64,000 nt of DNA. It comes from Kofleriaceae bacterium. Lineage in GTDB: Bacteria > Myxococcota_A > Polyangia > Haliangiales > Haliangiaceae. This document shows positions 42,203-50,286 of this stretch, in pieces. Made by a program: the position numbers and the translations under genes. The notes beneath the pieces were generated by a model. The model saw only the letters and a program-made list of their open reading frames with translations. It searched no databases and had not been told where the DNA came from. The DNA lies in the NCBI GenBank assembly GCA_024762925.1, contig JANTGM010000017.1, forward strand, positions 1 through 64,000, written 5' to 3'. The number at the start of each line of letters is the position of its first letter. Within the stretch, counting starts at the first letter, position 1.

Positions 42203-44002
42203 TTGGCTTCCCTACTCTTTCAGGCCGGCCCCAATGCTGGGCGCCGCTACAAGCTCGGCGATGGCGACTACATTATTGGTCGGCGGTCGGACTGCCAGAT
42301 CTTTGTGCCCGATATGCGCGTCTCTCGACAGCATGCTCGAGTTGTGCGGGATGGCAATGGCTGGATCATCGAAGACCTTGGTTCCAATAACGGCACCTTC
42401 GTAAACGGCAAGCAGGTGCAGTCGGGGGCCATCTCTCACAGAGACGAAATCACCATCGCGAACAACAAGATTCGCGTTGACATTCCGGAGTCCACCAAGG
42501 GGCTGCCCTCCTACGATGCGAATGTCACAATCGTCGATCTGCGCAATCCAAAGGTCTTTGTCTCAAATGAGGATAGTTCTGATAGCAGCTTCCTCAATGC
42601 CAGCTTGGCGGGGGTTCAGGACAGCCAGCGTGAGCTTCGGCTCATCGAGCGCAAACTCGACGCGCTAACTTCCGTGCTTCAGAGTGCGGCGACAACCACC
42701 GATCCGCTGGTCCTCCTCGACAAGATCGTCGAAGCACTTCTCGAAGTCTTTCCCGATGCGGCCTCGGTGGGTGTGCTGGTGCAAGACGAGTCGGGCGAAC
42801 TCAAAGTGCAAACAAAGCGGCACCGCAAAAAAAGCGCGGGCGCCGACATGCGCGTTCCCGGCACCATTATCCGCCATGTGGTCCAAGACCGACGAGGCAT
42901 TCTCCTGCAGGAAGATGACGTCGAGCCACAGACGCACACCCACGATGTGGCGATGCCGGTTGGCCTCGAACCCAGCGGTTCGCGAATGGGCGCGCCACTG
43001 CAGTCACACGGTGAGAACTACGGGGCCATCTATGTCGAGGGCCAAGGGCAAAAATTCAAACAAGAGGATGTGGATCTTCTAACGAGCATTGCCGCACAGG
43101 CCGCGCTCGTCATGCACTCCGCTCGTCAACAACAACGCGCTGCGGTCCAAGAACGGCTCGAACGCGACTTGCGCGTCGCACGGCAAATCCAACGCAGCCT
43201 TCTACCGGCTGCCGAACCCGAAGTCTTGGGCATGGAGTTTGGTGTCCACTACGAGCCGGCCTATCAGATTGGTGGCGACTTCTACGATTTCACATGGCAC
43301 GACAAAGACCACCTTGGAATGGTGATTGGAGATGTCTCGGGCAAGGCGATTAGCGCAGCACTGTACATGGCGAGTCTCACAAGCCAGCTGCGATCCCGAG
43401 CTGCGATTGCAAAGACCCCAGGGAAACTGCTTTCCAAGGTAAACGAGTCGATGCTGCAAATGGGCGACGACGGCATGTTCGCCACCCTCGCCTACCTCAT
43501 CTACGATCTCGAAACTCGCACTCTGGTCTTCACCAACGCGGGGCATATGACGCCTCTGCTCCGGCGAGATGGGCGGGTGTATCCAATTCAGGCTGAGCAA
43601 GCACACTGCACACCGATTGGCATTATGGAAGGCATGGAGTTTGGTGAAGCGCGAATCCAGCTTCACTCTGGTGACCTCATCCTCCTCACCACCGATGGCG
43701 TTCATGAAGCGCGGGATCCATCTGGCAACGAATACGGCATCAAGCGACTGAGCCGCAGGGTTCGCTCTGCCCGCGGAAATGCGAGCGAAGTGGTAAAAGC
43801 GATCCTCCAAGACCTCGATAGCTTCGTTGGCAATGGGCCGCAAACCGACGACATCACGATTGTCGCCATGGGCATTGGAAGACGTCGGGCCAGGCGTCGA
43901 ACTGAGACGATGCCAGGTCTTCCCGCCCTGGAGCCCGACATCACCACGGGGCGCCCAATCACCGAGACTGGTGAGTCCCCAGCCGTGGACGAAGGCGAAT
44001 GA
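42203..44002 (+). CDS. FHA-GAF-SpoIIE (RsbU-like) protein phosphatase
   Basis: From TTG 42203 the frame gives 599 residues. Residues 1-95 form an FHA domain (YIIGRRSDCQI, VSRQHARVV, DLGSNNGTFVNG). Residues about 150-325 form a GAF domain (DKIVEALLEVFPDAASVGVLVQDE, LTSIAAQAALVM). Residues 345-565 form a SpoIIE-type PP2C phosphatase with GGDFYDF, GDVSGKAISAALYM, TDGVHEARD and NGPQTDDITIV, all metal ligands present. It would bind a pThr partner, sense a small molecule and dephosphorylate a Ser, as RsbU does on anti-sigma antagonists. TATATT at 42187-42192 could be its -10 box. Divergent from the fusion operon. Confidence 0.9.
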   Translation: MASLLFQAGPNAGRRYKLGDGDYIIGRRSDCQIFVPDMRVSRQHARVVRDGNGWIIEDLGSNNGTFVNGKQVQSGAISHRDEITIANNKIRVDIPESTKGLPSYDANVTIVDLRNPKVFVSNEDSSDSSFLNASLAGVQDSQRELRLIERKLDALTSVLQSAATTTDPLVLLDKIVEALLEVFPDAASVGVLVQDESGELKVQTKRHRKKSAGADMRVPGTIIRHVVQDRRGILLQEDDVEPQTHTHDVAMPVGLEPSGSRMGAPLQSHGENYGAIYVEGQGQKFKQEDVDLLTSIAAQAALVMHSARQQQRAAVQERLERDLRVARQIQRSLLPAAEPEVLGMEFGVHYEPAYQIGGDFYDFTWHDKDHLGMVIGDVSGKAISAALYMASLTSQLRSRAAIAKTPGKLLSKVNESMLQMGDDGMFATLAYLIYDLETRTLVFTNAGHMTPLLRRDGRVYPIQAEQAHCTPIGIMEGMEFGEARIQLHSGDLILLTTDGVHEARDPSGNEYGIKRLSRRVRSARGNASEVVKAILQDLDSFVGNGPQTDDITIVAMGIGRRRARRRTETMPGLPALEPDITTGRPITETGESPAVDEGE

Positions 44003-44087
44003 TCTCAGCGTTCTCTTAACATTTCAGAGACTTAAGAATCGCTTTGTCTAGTGCCACAGGTTTTTCTCGCCACTGGACGACAGCGCT

Positions 44088-44148
44088 TGCCAGGGACTAG
44101 GCCCTGTGCCATATTGCGCCACCCCGCCAGCCGGTGGGGCTTTTTCTT
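44088..44148 (+). terminator. Two hairpins with T-run ahead of rpmG
   Basis: CAGGG/CCCTG (near 44090-44107) forms a weak hairpin. CCCCGCC (44122-44128) pairs with GGTGGGG (44133-44139, one G.T pair) around AGCC and is followed by CTTTTTCTT. The second is a good intrinsic terminator for the upstream phosphatase gene, 47 bases before rpmG; it could also serve as an attenuator of the ribosomal-protein genes. Confidence 0.65.
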
Positions 44149-44194
44149 AGAACGTCCGCTCTTTGCAGACACCATTTCCGTAGGTACTTCCGAC

Positions 44195-44368
44195 ATGGCA
44201 AAAAAATCCAAAGGTGGCCGAGAACTTATTCGCCTGGTATCAACCGCAGGCACCGGCTACTTCTACACCACCACCAAGAGCAAGAAACGCACTCCCGACA
44301 AGCTGGTCTTCAAAAAGTACGACCCAAAGATCCGCAAGCACGTCGAATTCAAAGAGTCGAAGATCTAA
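44195..44368 (+). CDS. rpmG: Ribosomal protein L33
   Basis: The 57-residue basic protein begins [21 protein letters not shown] and continues [29 protein letters not shown], the L33 family sequence. No Cys is present, so it is the zinc-free (C-) form of the protein. It is part of the large ribosomal subunit. The ATG at 44195 is fixed by the family N-terminus; longer in-frame starts are in the leader. It is 15 bases before rpmB. Confidence 0.96.
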   Translation: MAKKSKGGRELIRLVSTAGTGYFYTTTKSKKRTPDKLVFKKYDPKIRKHVEFKESKI

Positions 44369-44383
44369 AGGTAGGACCAGACC

Positions 44384-44620
44384 ATGTCACGTATCTGTCA
44401 AGTCACCGGCAAGCAAGCTCTTGTTGGAAACAACGTCTCCCACTCAAAGCGCCACACCAAGAAGCGCTCTGAAATCAACCTGCGCAAGAAGCGCTTCTGG
44501 CTCGAGGACGAGAAGCGCTACATCAGCCTTCGGGTCTCAGCTCGCGGCATGAAAATCATCGACAAGCGCGGTCTCGCTGTTGTCGTGAAGGAAATGCGCG
44601 CTCGCGGCGAAAAAGTCTAG
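44384..44620 (+). CDS. rpmB: Ribosomal protein L28
   Basis: The 78-residue protein reads [33 protein letters not shown], the L28 signature, with [20 protein letters not shown] near the end. One Cys remains of the zinc site, so it is probably the zinc-free form, like the L33 next to it. Large-subunit protein, cotranscribed with rpmG. Confidence 0.97.
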   Translation: MSRICQVTGKQALVGNNVSHSKRHTKKRSEINLRKKRFWLEDEKRYISLRVSARGMKIIDKRGLAVVVKEMRARGEKV

Positions 44621-44720
44621 CTCTTTGAATCGCAGCTCGAAGACACGCTCCCTGGCTTGGCCTCGGAGCGTTTTCTGCGTTTCGGTTGCAACGCCTTACT
44701 CTCGGATCGCATGCCCAAGG

Positions 44721-46169
44721 TTAGTTCGCAAAGAAGACGGCGAGCCCACCACCGACAGCAATCAGCGCAAGACCAACCACGAGCCAAAGCTTCCTGGGCT
44801 TTGGGGAGGTTGCCGCAATGATGGCCTTGGTCGAAGGCCCTGGCGCTGAAAGTGATGACGCCGAGGCGCTTGGGCCCTCGGGAACAGACTGTGGTCGAAA
44901 TACGGGTGCTGGTGCCGACATTGGTGCTCGTGGCGCCAAAGCAGCCGCGTCGGCAGCGGGCTCACTTGCCAAGATGCGCAGACACTCCTGCCGAACTGCA
45001 GCGACATCGACAAAGCGATCATCGCGCATTTTCTGGAGCATCTTGAGAATCAAGGCATCCACGTCGCGAGGGAAATCCCCTCCCGGATAGGCCGTGCTCG
45101 GTGACGGTGGGACCTTCTTGAGTTGGGCTGAGATCAACATGGCTGGCCCTACTGCATTGGGGAATGGCAGCCGGCCCGTCATCAGCTCGTACGCCAGGAC
45201 ACCCAGACCGTAGATATCGCTACGACCATCGAGGTCCTTACCCATGAGCTGCTCGGGCGACATGTATTCGAGAGTTCCAAGGGTTTGCCCAGTAGCCGTG
45301 AGCTGTGGACCGTTTGTGCCTCCCAGGCCATCTCCTCGCAACATCTTGGCAATGCCAAAGTCTAGAATTTTCACAAACTCGTCGTTGCCCGAGCGCCGCT
45401 CCAGGTGCACGTTCTCTGGCTTAAGATCGCGATGAACGATTCCCATGGCATGTGCTTCGCCAAGCGACGAACACATCTCACTAAGAATTTTTAGCATGCG
45501 ACGCCAAGGCACCGGGGCTTCCTTGGCGAACACATCGTGAAGGCTGCGGCCCTCAAGTAGCTCCATGGCAATGTACAGGGTGCCATCTTCGGTTTGGTCG
45601 AAATCGTAGGTTGTGACAGTGTGAGCGTCCTTGAGACTGCAAAGCACTTGCCCCTCAAGACGAAACCTTTGCACAACGTTCTTGTCTCGGGTCATCTCTG
45701 GGTGCAAAAGCTTGAGTGCCACAACGCGGTTGCTGTGCAGTTGCACACCTTTGTAGACCGCACCAAAGCCCCCCTCTCCAAGCTTGCTCTCCACGACAAA
45801 TCGATTATTGAGCGTGGTTCCAACATACGGATCGTTTGCGGCAAAGAGGTTTGGGCTACCCTTCGCACCCCGCATCTCGGGTTTGTCCTTTGGAGCGCCA
45901 ACAGGATTCGAGTACTGCGACGCGACAGGCGGCGGGTCGGCAGAGACGAGCGTCCGGGGCATCGCTTCTACAGGCTTTGGCGTTTCAGCAGGGTTTTGTC
46001 CACTCTTTGCGCGTGGAGCTTCGGGTCTTGTTTCCGGGCGAGCATACTGTGGGCCGCCAGCTGGCAATCCCTCAGCCTTGGACTCCTCTACGGGTGCCCC
46101 GCACACCCCACAGAAGCGCGAGGATGCTTCCAAAGGCATCTGGCACTTTGGGCAGTGGCTCATGAGCAT
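44721..46169 (-). CDS. Ser/Thr protein kinase with zinc ribbon and C-terminal anchor
   Basis: The 482-residue kinase opens with a zinc ribbon (HCPKCQMPLEASSRFCGVCGAPV), a Pro/Ala-rich linker, then the kinase domain at about residues 115-375: LGEGGFGAVYKG, Lys in VVALKLLHPE, IVHRDLKPEN, LDFGIAKM, YMSPEQLMG and DGRSDIYGLG. A long disordered linker ends in a single C-terminal transmembrane helix (LWLVVGLALIAVGGGLAVFFA), so the kinase is tail-anchored with the catalytic part in the cytoplasm. All catalytic residues are present. It is the last gene of an FHA - PP2C - FHA - kinase run. Confidence 0.93.
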   Translation of the reverse strand: MLMSHCPKCQMPLEASSRFCGVCGAPVEESKAEGLPAGGPQYARPETRPEAPRAKSGQNPAETPKPVEAMPRTLVSADPPPVASQYSNPVGAPKDKPEMRGAKGSPNLFAANDPYVGTTLNNRFVVESKLGEGGFGAVYKGVQLHSNRVVALKLLHPEMTRDKNVVQRFRLEGQVLCSLKDAHTVTTYDFDQTEDGTLYIAMELLEGRSLHDVFAKEAPVPWRRMLKILSEMCSSLGEAHAMGIVHRDLKPENVHLERRSGNDEFVKILDFGIAKMLRGDGLGGTNGPQLTATGQTLGTLEYMSPEQLMGKDLDGRSDIYGLGVLAYELMTGRLPFPNAVGPAMLISAQLKKVPPSPSTAYPGGDFPRDVDALILKMLQKMRDDRFVDVAAVRQECLRILASEPAADAAALAPRAPMSAPAPVFRPQSVPEGPSASASSLSAPGPSTKAIIAATSPKPRKLWLVVGLALIAVGGGLAVFFAN

Positions 46170-46243
46170 GCACCCGCACAGCTGAGATCAAAAGCGTTCA
46201 TCTCCGTCAATGCAGTATCGCGCAATCCATCGCTGGGCGCACG

Positions 46244-46624
46244 TTACCAGCGAAGAAAGCGCCGCCACCATGACCGAGGACGCTCGGGAATCGCACTCTC
46301 CGACTCCCCCAGCCACAACCGCACGAGCGGCCCTCCACGGCCAAACTCCACCTCCACAGTCTCGCCAATCGCGATGCTGTGGGCCGCAACCTTCCGCCCC
46401 TCAATCCACGTCCCATTGGAGGAGCCCAGATCGCGTAGCTCTGCTGTGCCTTGCTCCGCGTTGTAGACAATCTCTGCATGACGAGTCGACGCATCGATGT
46501 CGTGTCGGGCGTCAAAACTCACATCGCTATCGGGGTGGCGGCCAATGGTGAGGCGTTCAAACGACTCAAAGCGATCGCGCCCTCCCCGCCGACTTCCGCG
46601 CAGATGATCCGCGAGCAAGATCAC
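46244..46624 (-). CDS. Small FHA-domain protein
   Basis: From GTG 46624 the frame gives 126 residues; the GTG overlaps the stop of the PP2C gene as GTGA. A TTG at 46681 would add an N-terminal hydrophobic stretch (LIAGLGLCAWALVILL) that could anchor it; I prefer the overlap start but cannot exclude the longer form. The FHA core is clear: LTIGRHPDSDVSF, STRHAEIVYN, DLGSSNGTWIEG. It should bind a phosphothreonine, probably on the operon's kinase or its target. Confidence 0.8.
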   Translation of the reverse strand: MILLADHLRGSRRGGRDRFESFERLTIGRHPDSDVSFDARHDIDASTRHAEIVYNAEQGTAELRDLGSSNGTWIEGRKVAAHSIAIGETVEVEFGRGGPLVRLWLGESESAIPERPRSWWRRFLRW

Positions 46625-47721
46625 AAGAGCCCAAGCGCATAGGCCAAGCCCAGCAATGAGATGCCGATGATGGCGAACCAACCGAGAAAATGCACTCGTC
46701 CTTGTGCCGCAAGGGCGCGCTGCGCTGGCCCCGCTACCTCGTCTTCTGGAATGGCTGGATGCTGCGCAGTTGCAGGGAGCCGCGCTGGCGCCGCCCCTTT
46801 GCGAATCCCCGCTCGGTGTGCGAGCCGTCGGCCGACCATGGAGGTGGAGCTGAGAGCAGATTCCCCCTCCAAGTTCGGATCCAGTTCGGTAAAGCGAACC
46901 TCATCCTCGCCCAAAACCGGAGCGCGCAAATCGCCGCCGTGCACCTCGGCCAGAAGAACACTGATATTATCCATGCCCCCCTCATCGTGAGCGAGCTTGA
47001 TGAGAGAAGCGGTCGCGTCTTGCATCGACTCCATAGCGCAGGCTTTGGCCATGGCATCGTGTTGCACAGACTCGTGCAACCCATCACTGCAAAGAACAAT
47101 GCGGTCACCATTTCGCAGCTCGGCGATTGAGAGCGAAACCTCGACGTCCGCACTCGCACCAACTGCCTGGAGAATCTGCCCGCGCTGCATTGAGTACGCC
47201 GCGCGCTCTTTGGAAAGCTGCCCCGACTGCATCAAGGCTCTGACCACACTCTGATCGCGGGTGATTTGGCTAAGAGTTTTTCCACGCAGGACATAGGCTC
47301 TAGAATCCCCAACTTGGGCCAGAACCACCGTGTTGGACACAAGAGCCGCGCAACTCACCGTTGTTCCCATGCCCCGCAGACTCTTGTCGGCTTTTGCTCT
47401 GGCAACAACTGCCTGATTGGCCAAGCGAACGGCGCGCCGCAGGTTTCTTGCGAGCACCGCCCGATCCTGGGTGGGGGGGCTCCCCTGGGTCGCCTTGTGA
47501 ATCTCAGCGCAAGCCATGCCACTGGCCACCTCACCTCCGGCCGTGCCCCCCATCCCATCACACAGGACCAAGAGTGGCCCGCGCTCTCCCTCGACAATCT
47601 GTGGCTCAGCGAGGCTTAGCACTTCGCTCGAATCGAGGTTGGCCACGAGCATCGAATCCTCGTTGCCCTGGCGCACAAGGCCCCGATCGGAGAGCCCTGC
47701 GATCTCTACACGGCAGCTCAA
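46621..47721 (-). CDS. PP2C-family protein phosphatase with C-terminal membrane helix
   Basis: The 366-residue phosphatase of the PrpC/Stp type has GLVRQGNEDSMLV, VLCDGMGGTAGGEVAS, GMGTTVSCA, QVGDSRAYVLRG, IVLCSDGLHESV and GGMDNISVLLAE, the aspartate metal ligands being present. A C-terminal transmembrane segment (WFAIIGISLLGLAYALG) tethers it, so it probably acts at the membrane on the same substrates as the tail-anchored kinase at the end of the operon. It follows the double-FHA gene by 5 bases. Confidence 0.93.
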   Translation of the reverse strand: MSCRVEIAGLSDRGLVRQGNEDSMLVANLDSSEVLSLAEPQIVEGERGPLLVLCDGMGGTAGGEVASGMACAEIHKATQGSPPTQDRAVLARNLRRAVRLANQAVVARAKADKSLRGMGTTVSCAALVSNTVVLAQVGDSRAYVLRGKTLSQITRDQSVVRALMQSGQLSKERAAYSMQRGQILQAVGASADVEVSLSIAELRNGDRIVLCSDGLHESVQHDAMAKACAMESMQDATASLIKLAHDEGGMDNISVLLAEVHGGDLRAPVLGEDEVRFTELDPNLEGESALSSTSMVGRRLAHRAGIRKGAAPARLPATAQHPAIPEDEVAGPAQRALAAQGRVHFLGWFAIIGISLLGLAYALGLL

Positions 47722-47726
47722 AACGC

Positions 47727-49067
47727 TTAATACGGTTTGTAGCGAAACATCTGGTCGCCGATGCGAAGAAAGTCACCTTCACTCAAATTGGCCGGTTCGG
47801 TGAGCCTGAGAAACGTTCCGTTTGAGCTGCCAAGATCGCAAAGCATGCACTGCTCGTTTTGCCAGCGAAAGGCCGCATGGCGCCGAGAAAGAAACTCGTC
47901 GTCTCGAAACACGACATCGCCCTCTTCTCGTCCGACCACCATTTCATCGCCGTATAGGTGGCGCACATCTCGAATGCCACCGCTGGGAAGAACTTGAGAA
48001 ATTCGCCCCCAAGCCTGTCGCATGGGCGATCCAAAGAGAGAAACACCATGCTGGGTGAGCTGGGTTGGCTTGCTCTCGGAAGAGCGGAGTTGGTTGTAGC
48101 GAAGCAGCTCACGTCCAATCAGAATGACAGCGGCGTCCGCAAGTTTCGTGTCTTGCCGAAGGCGCCGGAAGACGCCGTTGAGACCATCTAGGGGAATGAT
48201 GCGCGCGCCTCCCGTACCAAGTCGCTCGATGCGTGCGTGACAGGCGGCCAGGTAGGGGTCATCAAAGCGCAGCCCCACCGAGCCCGAGTTCCCAAGCTCG
48301 ACATAGTCGCCTGAGAGGTCGTGAACAACGCCATCGCTGCCATCGCGATTGACAGAGACCAGACAGGCCCACGGGGGCTCGGTCGACACGGGAATGCGCA
48401 CCGACTTGGGCGTTGGAGTTCGAGACTGGGGAGCTTGTGTAGATGGCGGAGGCGCGGCGGGCGAAGCTGGAGGCGCCGAGGACGGAGCTGGAAACGGCGT
48501 GCTCACCGGCGCAGAACTCGGCGCCGGAGCAAGCGGCTTGCCGCAGCGCTGACAAAAGGAGAACCCACCAGGAGTTTCCCCTCCGCACACACCACATTGT
48601 TGTATTCCACGGCCCTCAGAGCCTGTCGGCGCCCGATGTGGTTGCGAGCTTCCCGCAGGTGGTGCCCCCGGCGGAGGTGTTGGAGTTGCTGGACGCGATC
48701 GCGCTTGTGGCACATGGGCTGGGACCGCTGCCGGCGCTGAATTGCCAGGATGCGCCGGCTGTGGGCCACTTGCCGGACCAACCGCCGTGTCAGCCACGCC
48801 ACCAGTTAGTGGGGTTCCACACTGCCGACAAAAGCGCATGCTGGGAGCGTTTGACGCTCCGCATTTCACGCATGTTGTGCCTTGCATGACCGGTGTGGTG
48901 GGTGCCGATCCGATAGGCGGCAAAGGAGTAGGAGTGGCTGCCATGGGCAACCCTGCAGGGCCCTGGTGAGTCCCACCGGGGTCCAACGGCTTCTCGAGCC
49001 GACTACCACAGTTAAGACAAAAGGTTGAGCCCAAAGCCCCCTGATGACCGCAATTTGTACACTGCAT
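47727..49067 (-). CDS. Triple zinc-ribbon, double FHA protein
   Basis: The 446-residue protein has three zinc-ribbon motifs separated by Pro/Ala-rich linkers: CTNCGHQGALGSTFCLNCG, CVKCGASNAPSMRFCRQCG and CGVCGGETPGGFSFCQRCG. Two FHA-type domains follow: a weak one at about 245-335 (VELGNSGSVGLRFDDPYLAACHARIERL, lacking the GSSNGT loop) and a good one at about 370-446 (MVVGREEGDVVF, LSRRHAAFRW, DLGSSNGTFLRL). It looks like a scaffold for phosphorylated partners. It is the first gene of the PP2C/FHA/kinase operon. Confidence 0.88.
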   Translation of the reverse strand: MQCTNCGHQGALGSTFCLNCGSRLEKPLDPGGTHQGPAGLPMAATPTPLPPIGSAPTTPVMQGTTCVKCGASNAPSMRFCRQCGTPLTGGVADTAVGPASGPQPAHPGNSAPAAVPAHVPQARSRPATPTPPPGAPPAGSSQPHRAPTGSEGRGIQQCGVCGGETPGGFSFCQRCGKPLAPAPSSAPVSTPFPAPSSAPPASPAAPPPSTQAPQSRTPTPKSVRIPVSTEPPWACLVSVNRDGSDGVVHDLSGDYVELGNSGSVGLRFDDPYLAACHARIERLGTGGARIIPLDGLNGVFRRLRQDTKLADAAVILIGRELLRYNQLRSSESKPTQLTQHGVSLFGSPMRQAWGRISQVLPSGGIRDVRHLYGDEMVVGREEGDVVFRDDEFLSRRHAAFRWQNEQCMLCDLGSSNGTFLRLTEPANLSEGDFLRIGDQMFRYKPY

Positions 49068-49194
49068 GATCCTGCTTCTATTTGGCGCTGTTGTAGATCG
49101 TCCTGGCCCAATTGCAAGCAGCCCTCGGTCTTGCTAAACCCACCGCTCCTCTAGCCAAGCTATCAAACCTAAAGGAAAAAGGTCAACCTCACAC

Positions 49195-50262
49195 GTGTCC
49201 CCGCGCCCTCCAACCAAGCTCACTCTGACTGTGCTCTTCGCCATGCTGCTCGCTTGTGCCTGCAGCACAGCAGCCACTCGCACCGCACCATTTCGGGTGC
49301 GACCAGATAGCACGGAAGCTGGCAACCTGGAGGGCCCCTTCTCTGGCCAGGTCAAAGACTCGGCATCAGGTGATCCAATTCCGGGCGCACTGGTCTACGC
49401 AACGTGGACCTACGAGCGAGGCGATGGCGTTGCACAACCCACGGGATCCGCCGAAGCCATTGCCTCAACCGATGCCAATGGGCGCTACTCAATCACGCAC
49501 CCTGAAGAGACTGCCCCAGAGGGGAGGCTCACCGCGTTTCATCTCGTCGTCTACAAGAAAGGCTACGTGGCCTATCGCAGTGACCGACGATTTGCCGACC
49601 TCGGTCCGCGCTTTGACTTTGCACAGAAGCACAACGCCGTTTCGCTGGACCGATGGCACTCCGAGCATAGTCACGTGCGTCACTTGCGCTATGTCGGCGG
49701 TGGTTCGGCGCTGGCAGCGCTCACGGCCTGGGAGCGTGCCGAGGCCAGTGCCGAACTCTCCGGTGAGCGACGTGAAGCCGCAAGCCAGCTCTCTTCCGAT
49801 CTGCTAGATACGCTCTCCGACAGCCGCTTGATCGCAGCGCAACTCCTCGGGGAGTCCGAGATCAAAGACATTACCGGATATGAAGGCAGCTTCGAGAGCG
49901 GTCCTCTCAATGATGAAGCCGACACCGCAAGCTACTCGTCCCAGCACTTCAAGGCATTGGGGCAACCCGAAGTCTTTGATGTCGCAATTCGTTTGTGGCG
50001 CCTTGATGAAGAACGCGCCAAACAGCGGTTCTCGGAGCTTTCCGAAACACTCCCTGGCGTCACCGAGCGCGACGATGTCGCCGACAAGAGCCTACTCGCC
50101 ATCGAAGGAGACATTCAAGGCTATGCCTTTCTCGACACAAAGCGCTCGCTCGTCGTCCTAATCACGTGCGGCAAAGGACAGTGCAAAGAGCAATCGCAGC
50201 TCATCGCCCTGGCAAGCAAGATCTTCTCGAACATTGAAGCCGTGGTCCCACTTGGGCGCTAA
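49195..50262 (+). CDS. Lipoprotein with a carboxypeptidase-regulatory-like domain
   Basis: From GTG 49195 the frame gives 355 residues: signal LTVLFAMLLACAC, then at about residues 48-120 a transthyretin-like domain (GQVKDSASGDPIPGALVYATW, ASTDANGRYSITHPEE, VVYKKGYVAY) as in CarboxypepD_reg. The rest is helical and unassigned, with two Cys in ITCGKGQCKE near the end. An envelope-anchored protein with a structural role is likely. The phospholipase-like gene follows 24 bases downstream, on the same strand. Confidence 0.75.
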   Translation: MSPRPPTKLTLTVLFAMLLACACSTAATRTAPFRVRPDSTEAGNLEGPFSGQVKDSASGDPIPGALVYATWTYERGDGVAQPTGSAEAIASTDANGRYSITHPEETAPEGRLTAFHLVVYKKGYVAYRSDRRFADLGPRFDFAQKHNAVSLDRWHSEHSHVRHLRYVGGGSALAALTAWERAEASAELSGERREAASQLSSDLLDTLSDSRLIAAQLLGESEIKDITGYEGSFESGPLNDEADTASYSSQHFKALGQPEVFDVAIRLWRLDEERAKQRFSELSETLPGVTERDDVADKSLLAIEGDIQGYAFLDTKRSLVVLITCGKGQCKEQSQLIALASKIFSNIEAVVPLGR

Positions 50263-50286
50263 GGCCCGCAAACGTCTAGGCATCGT

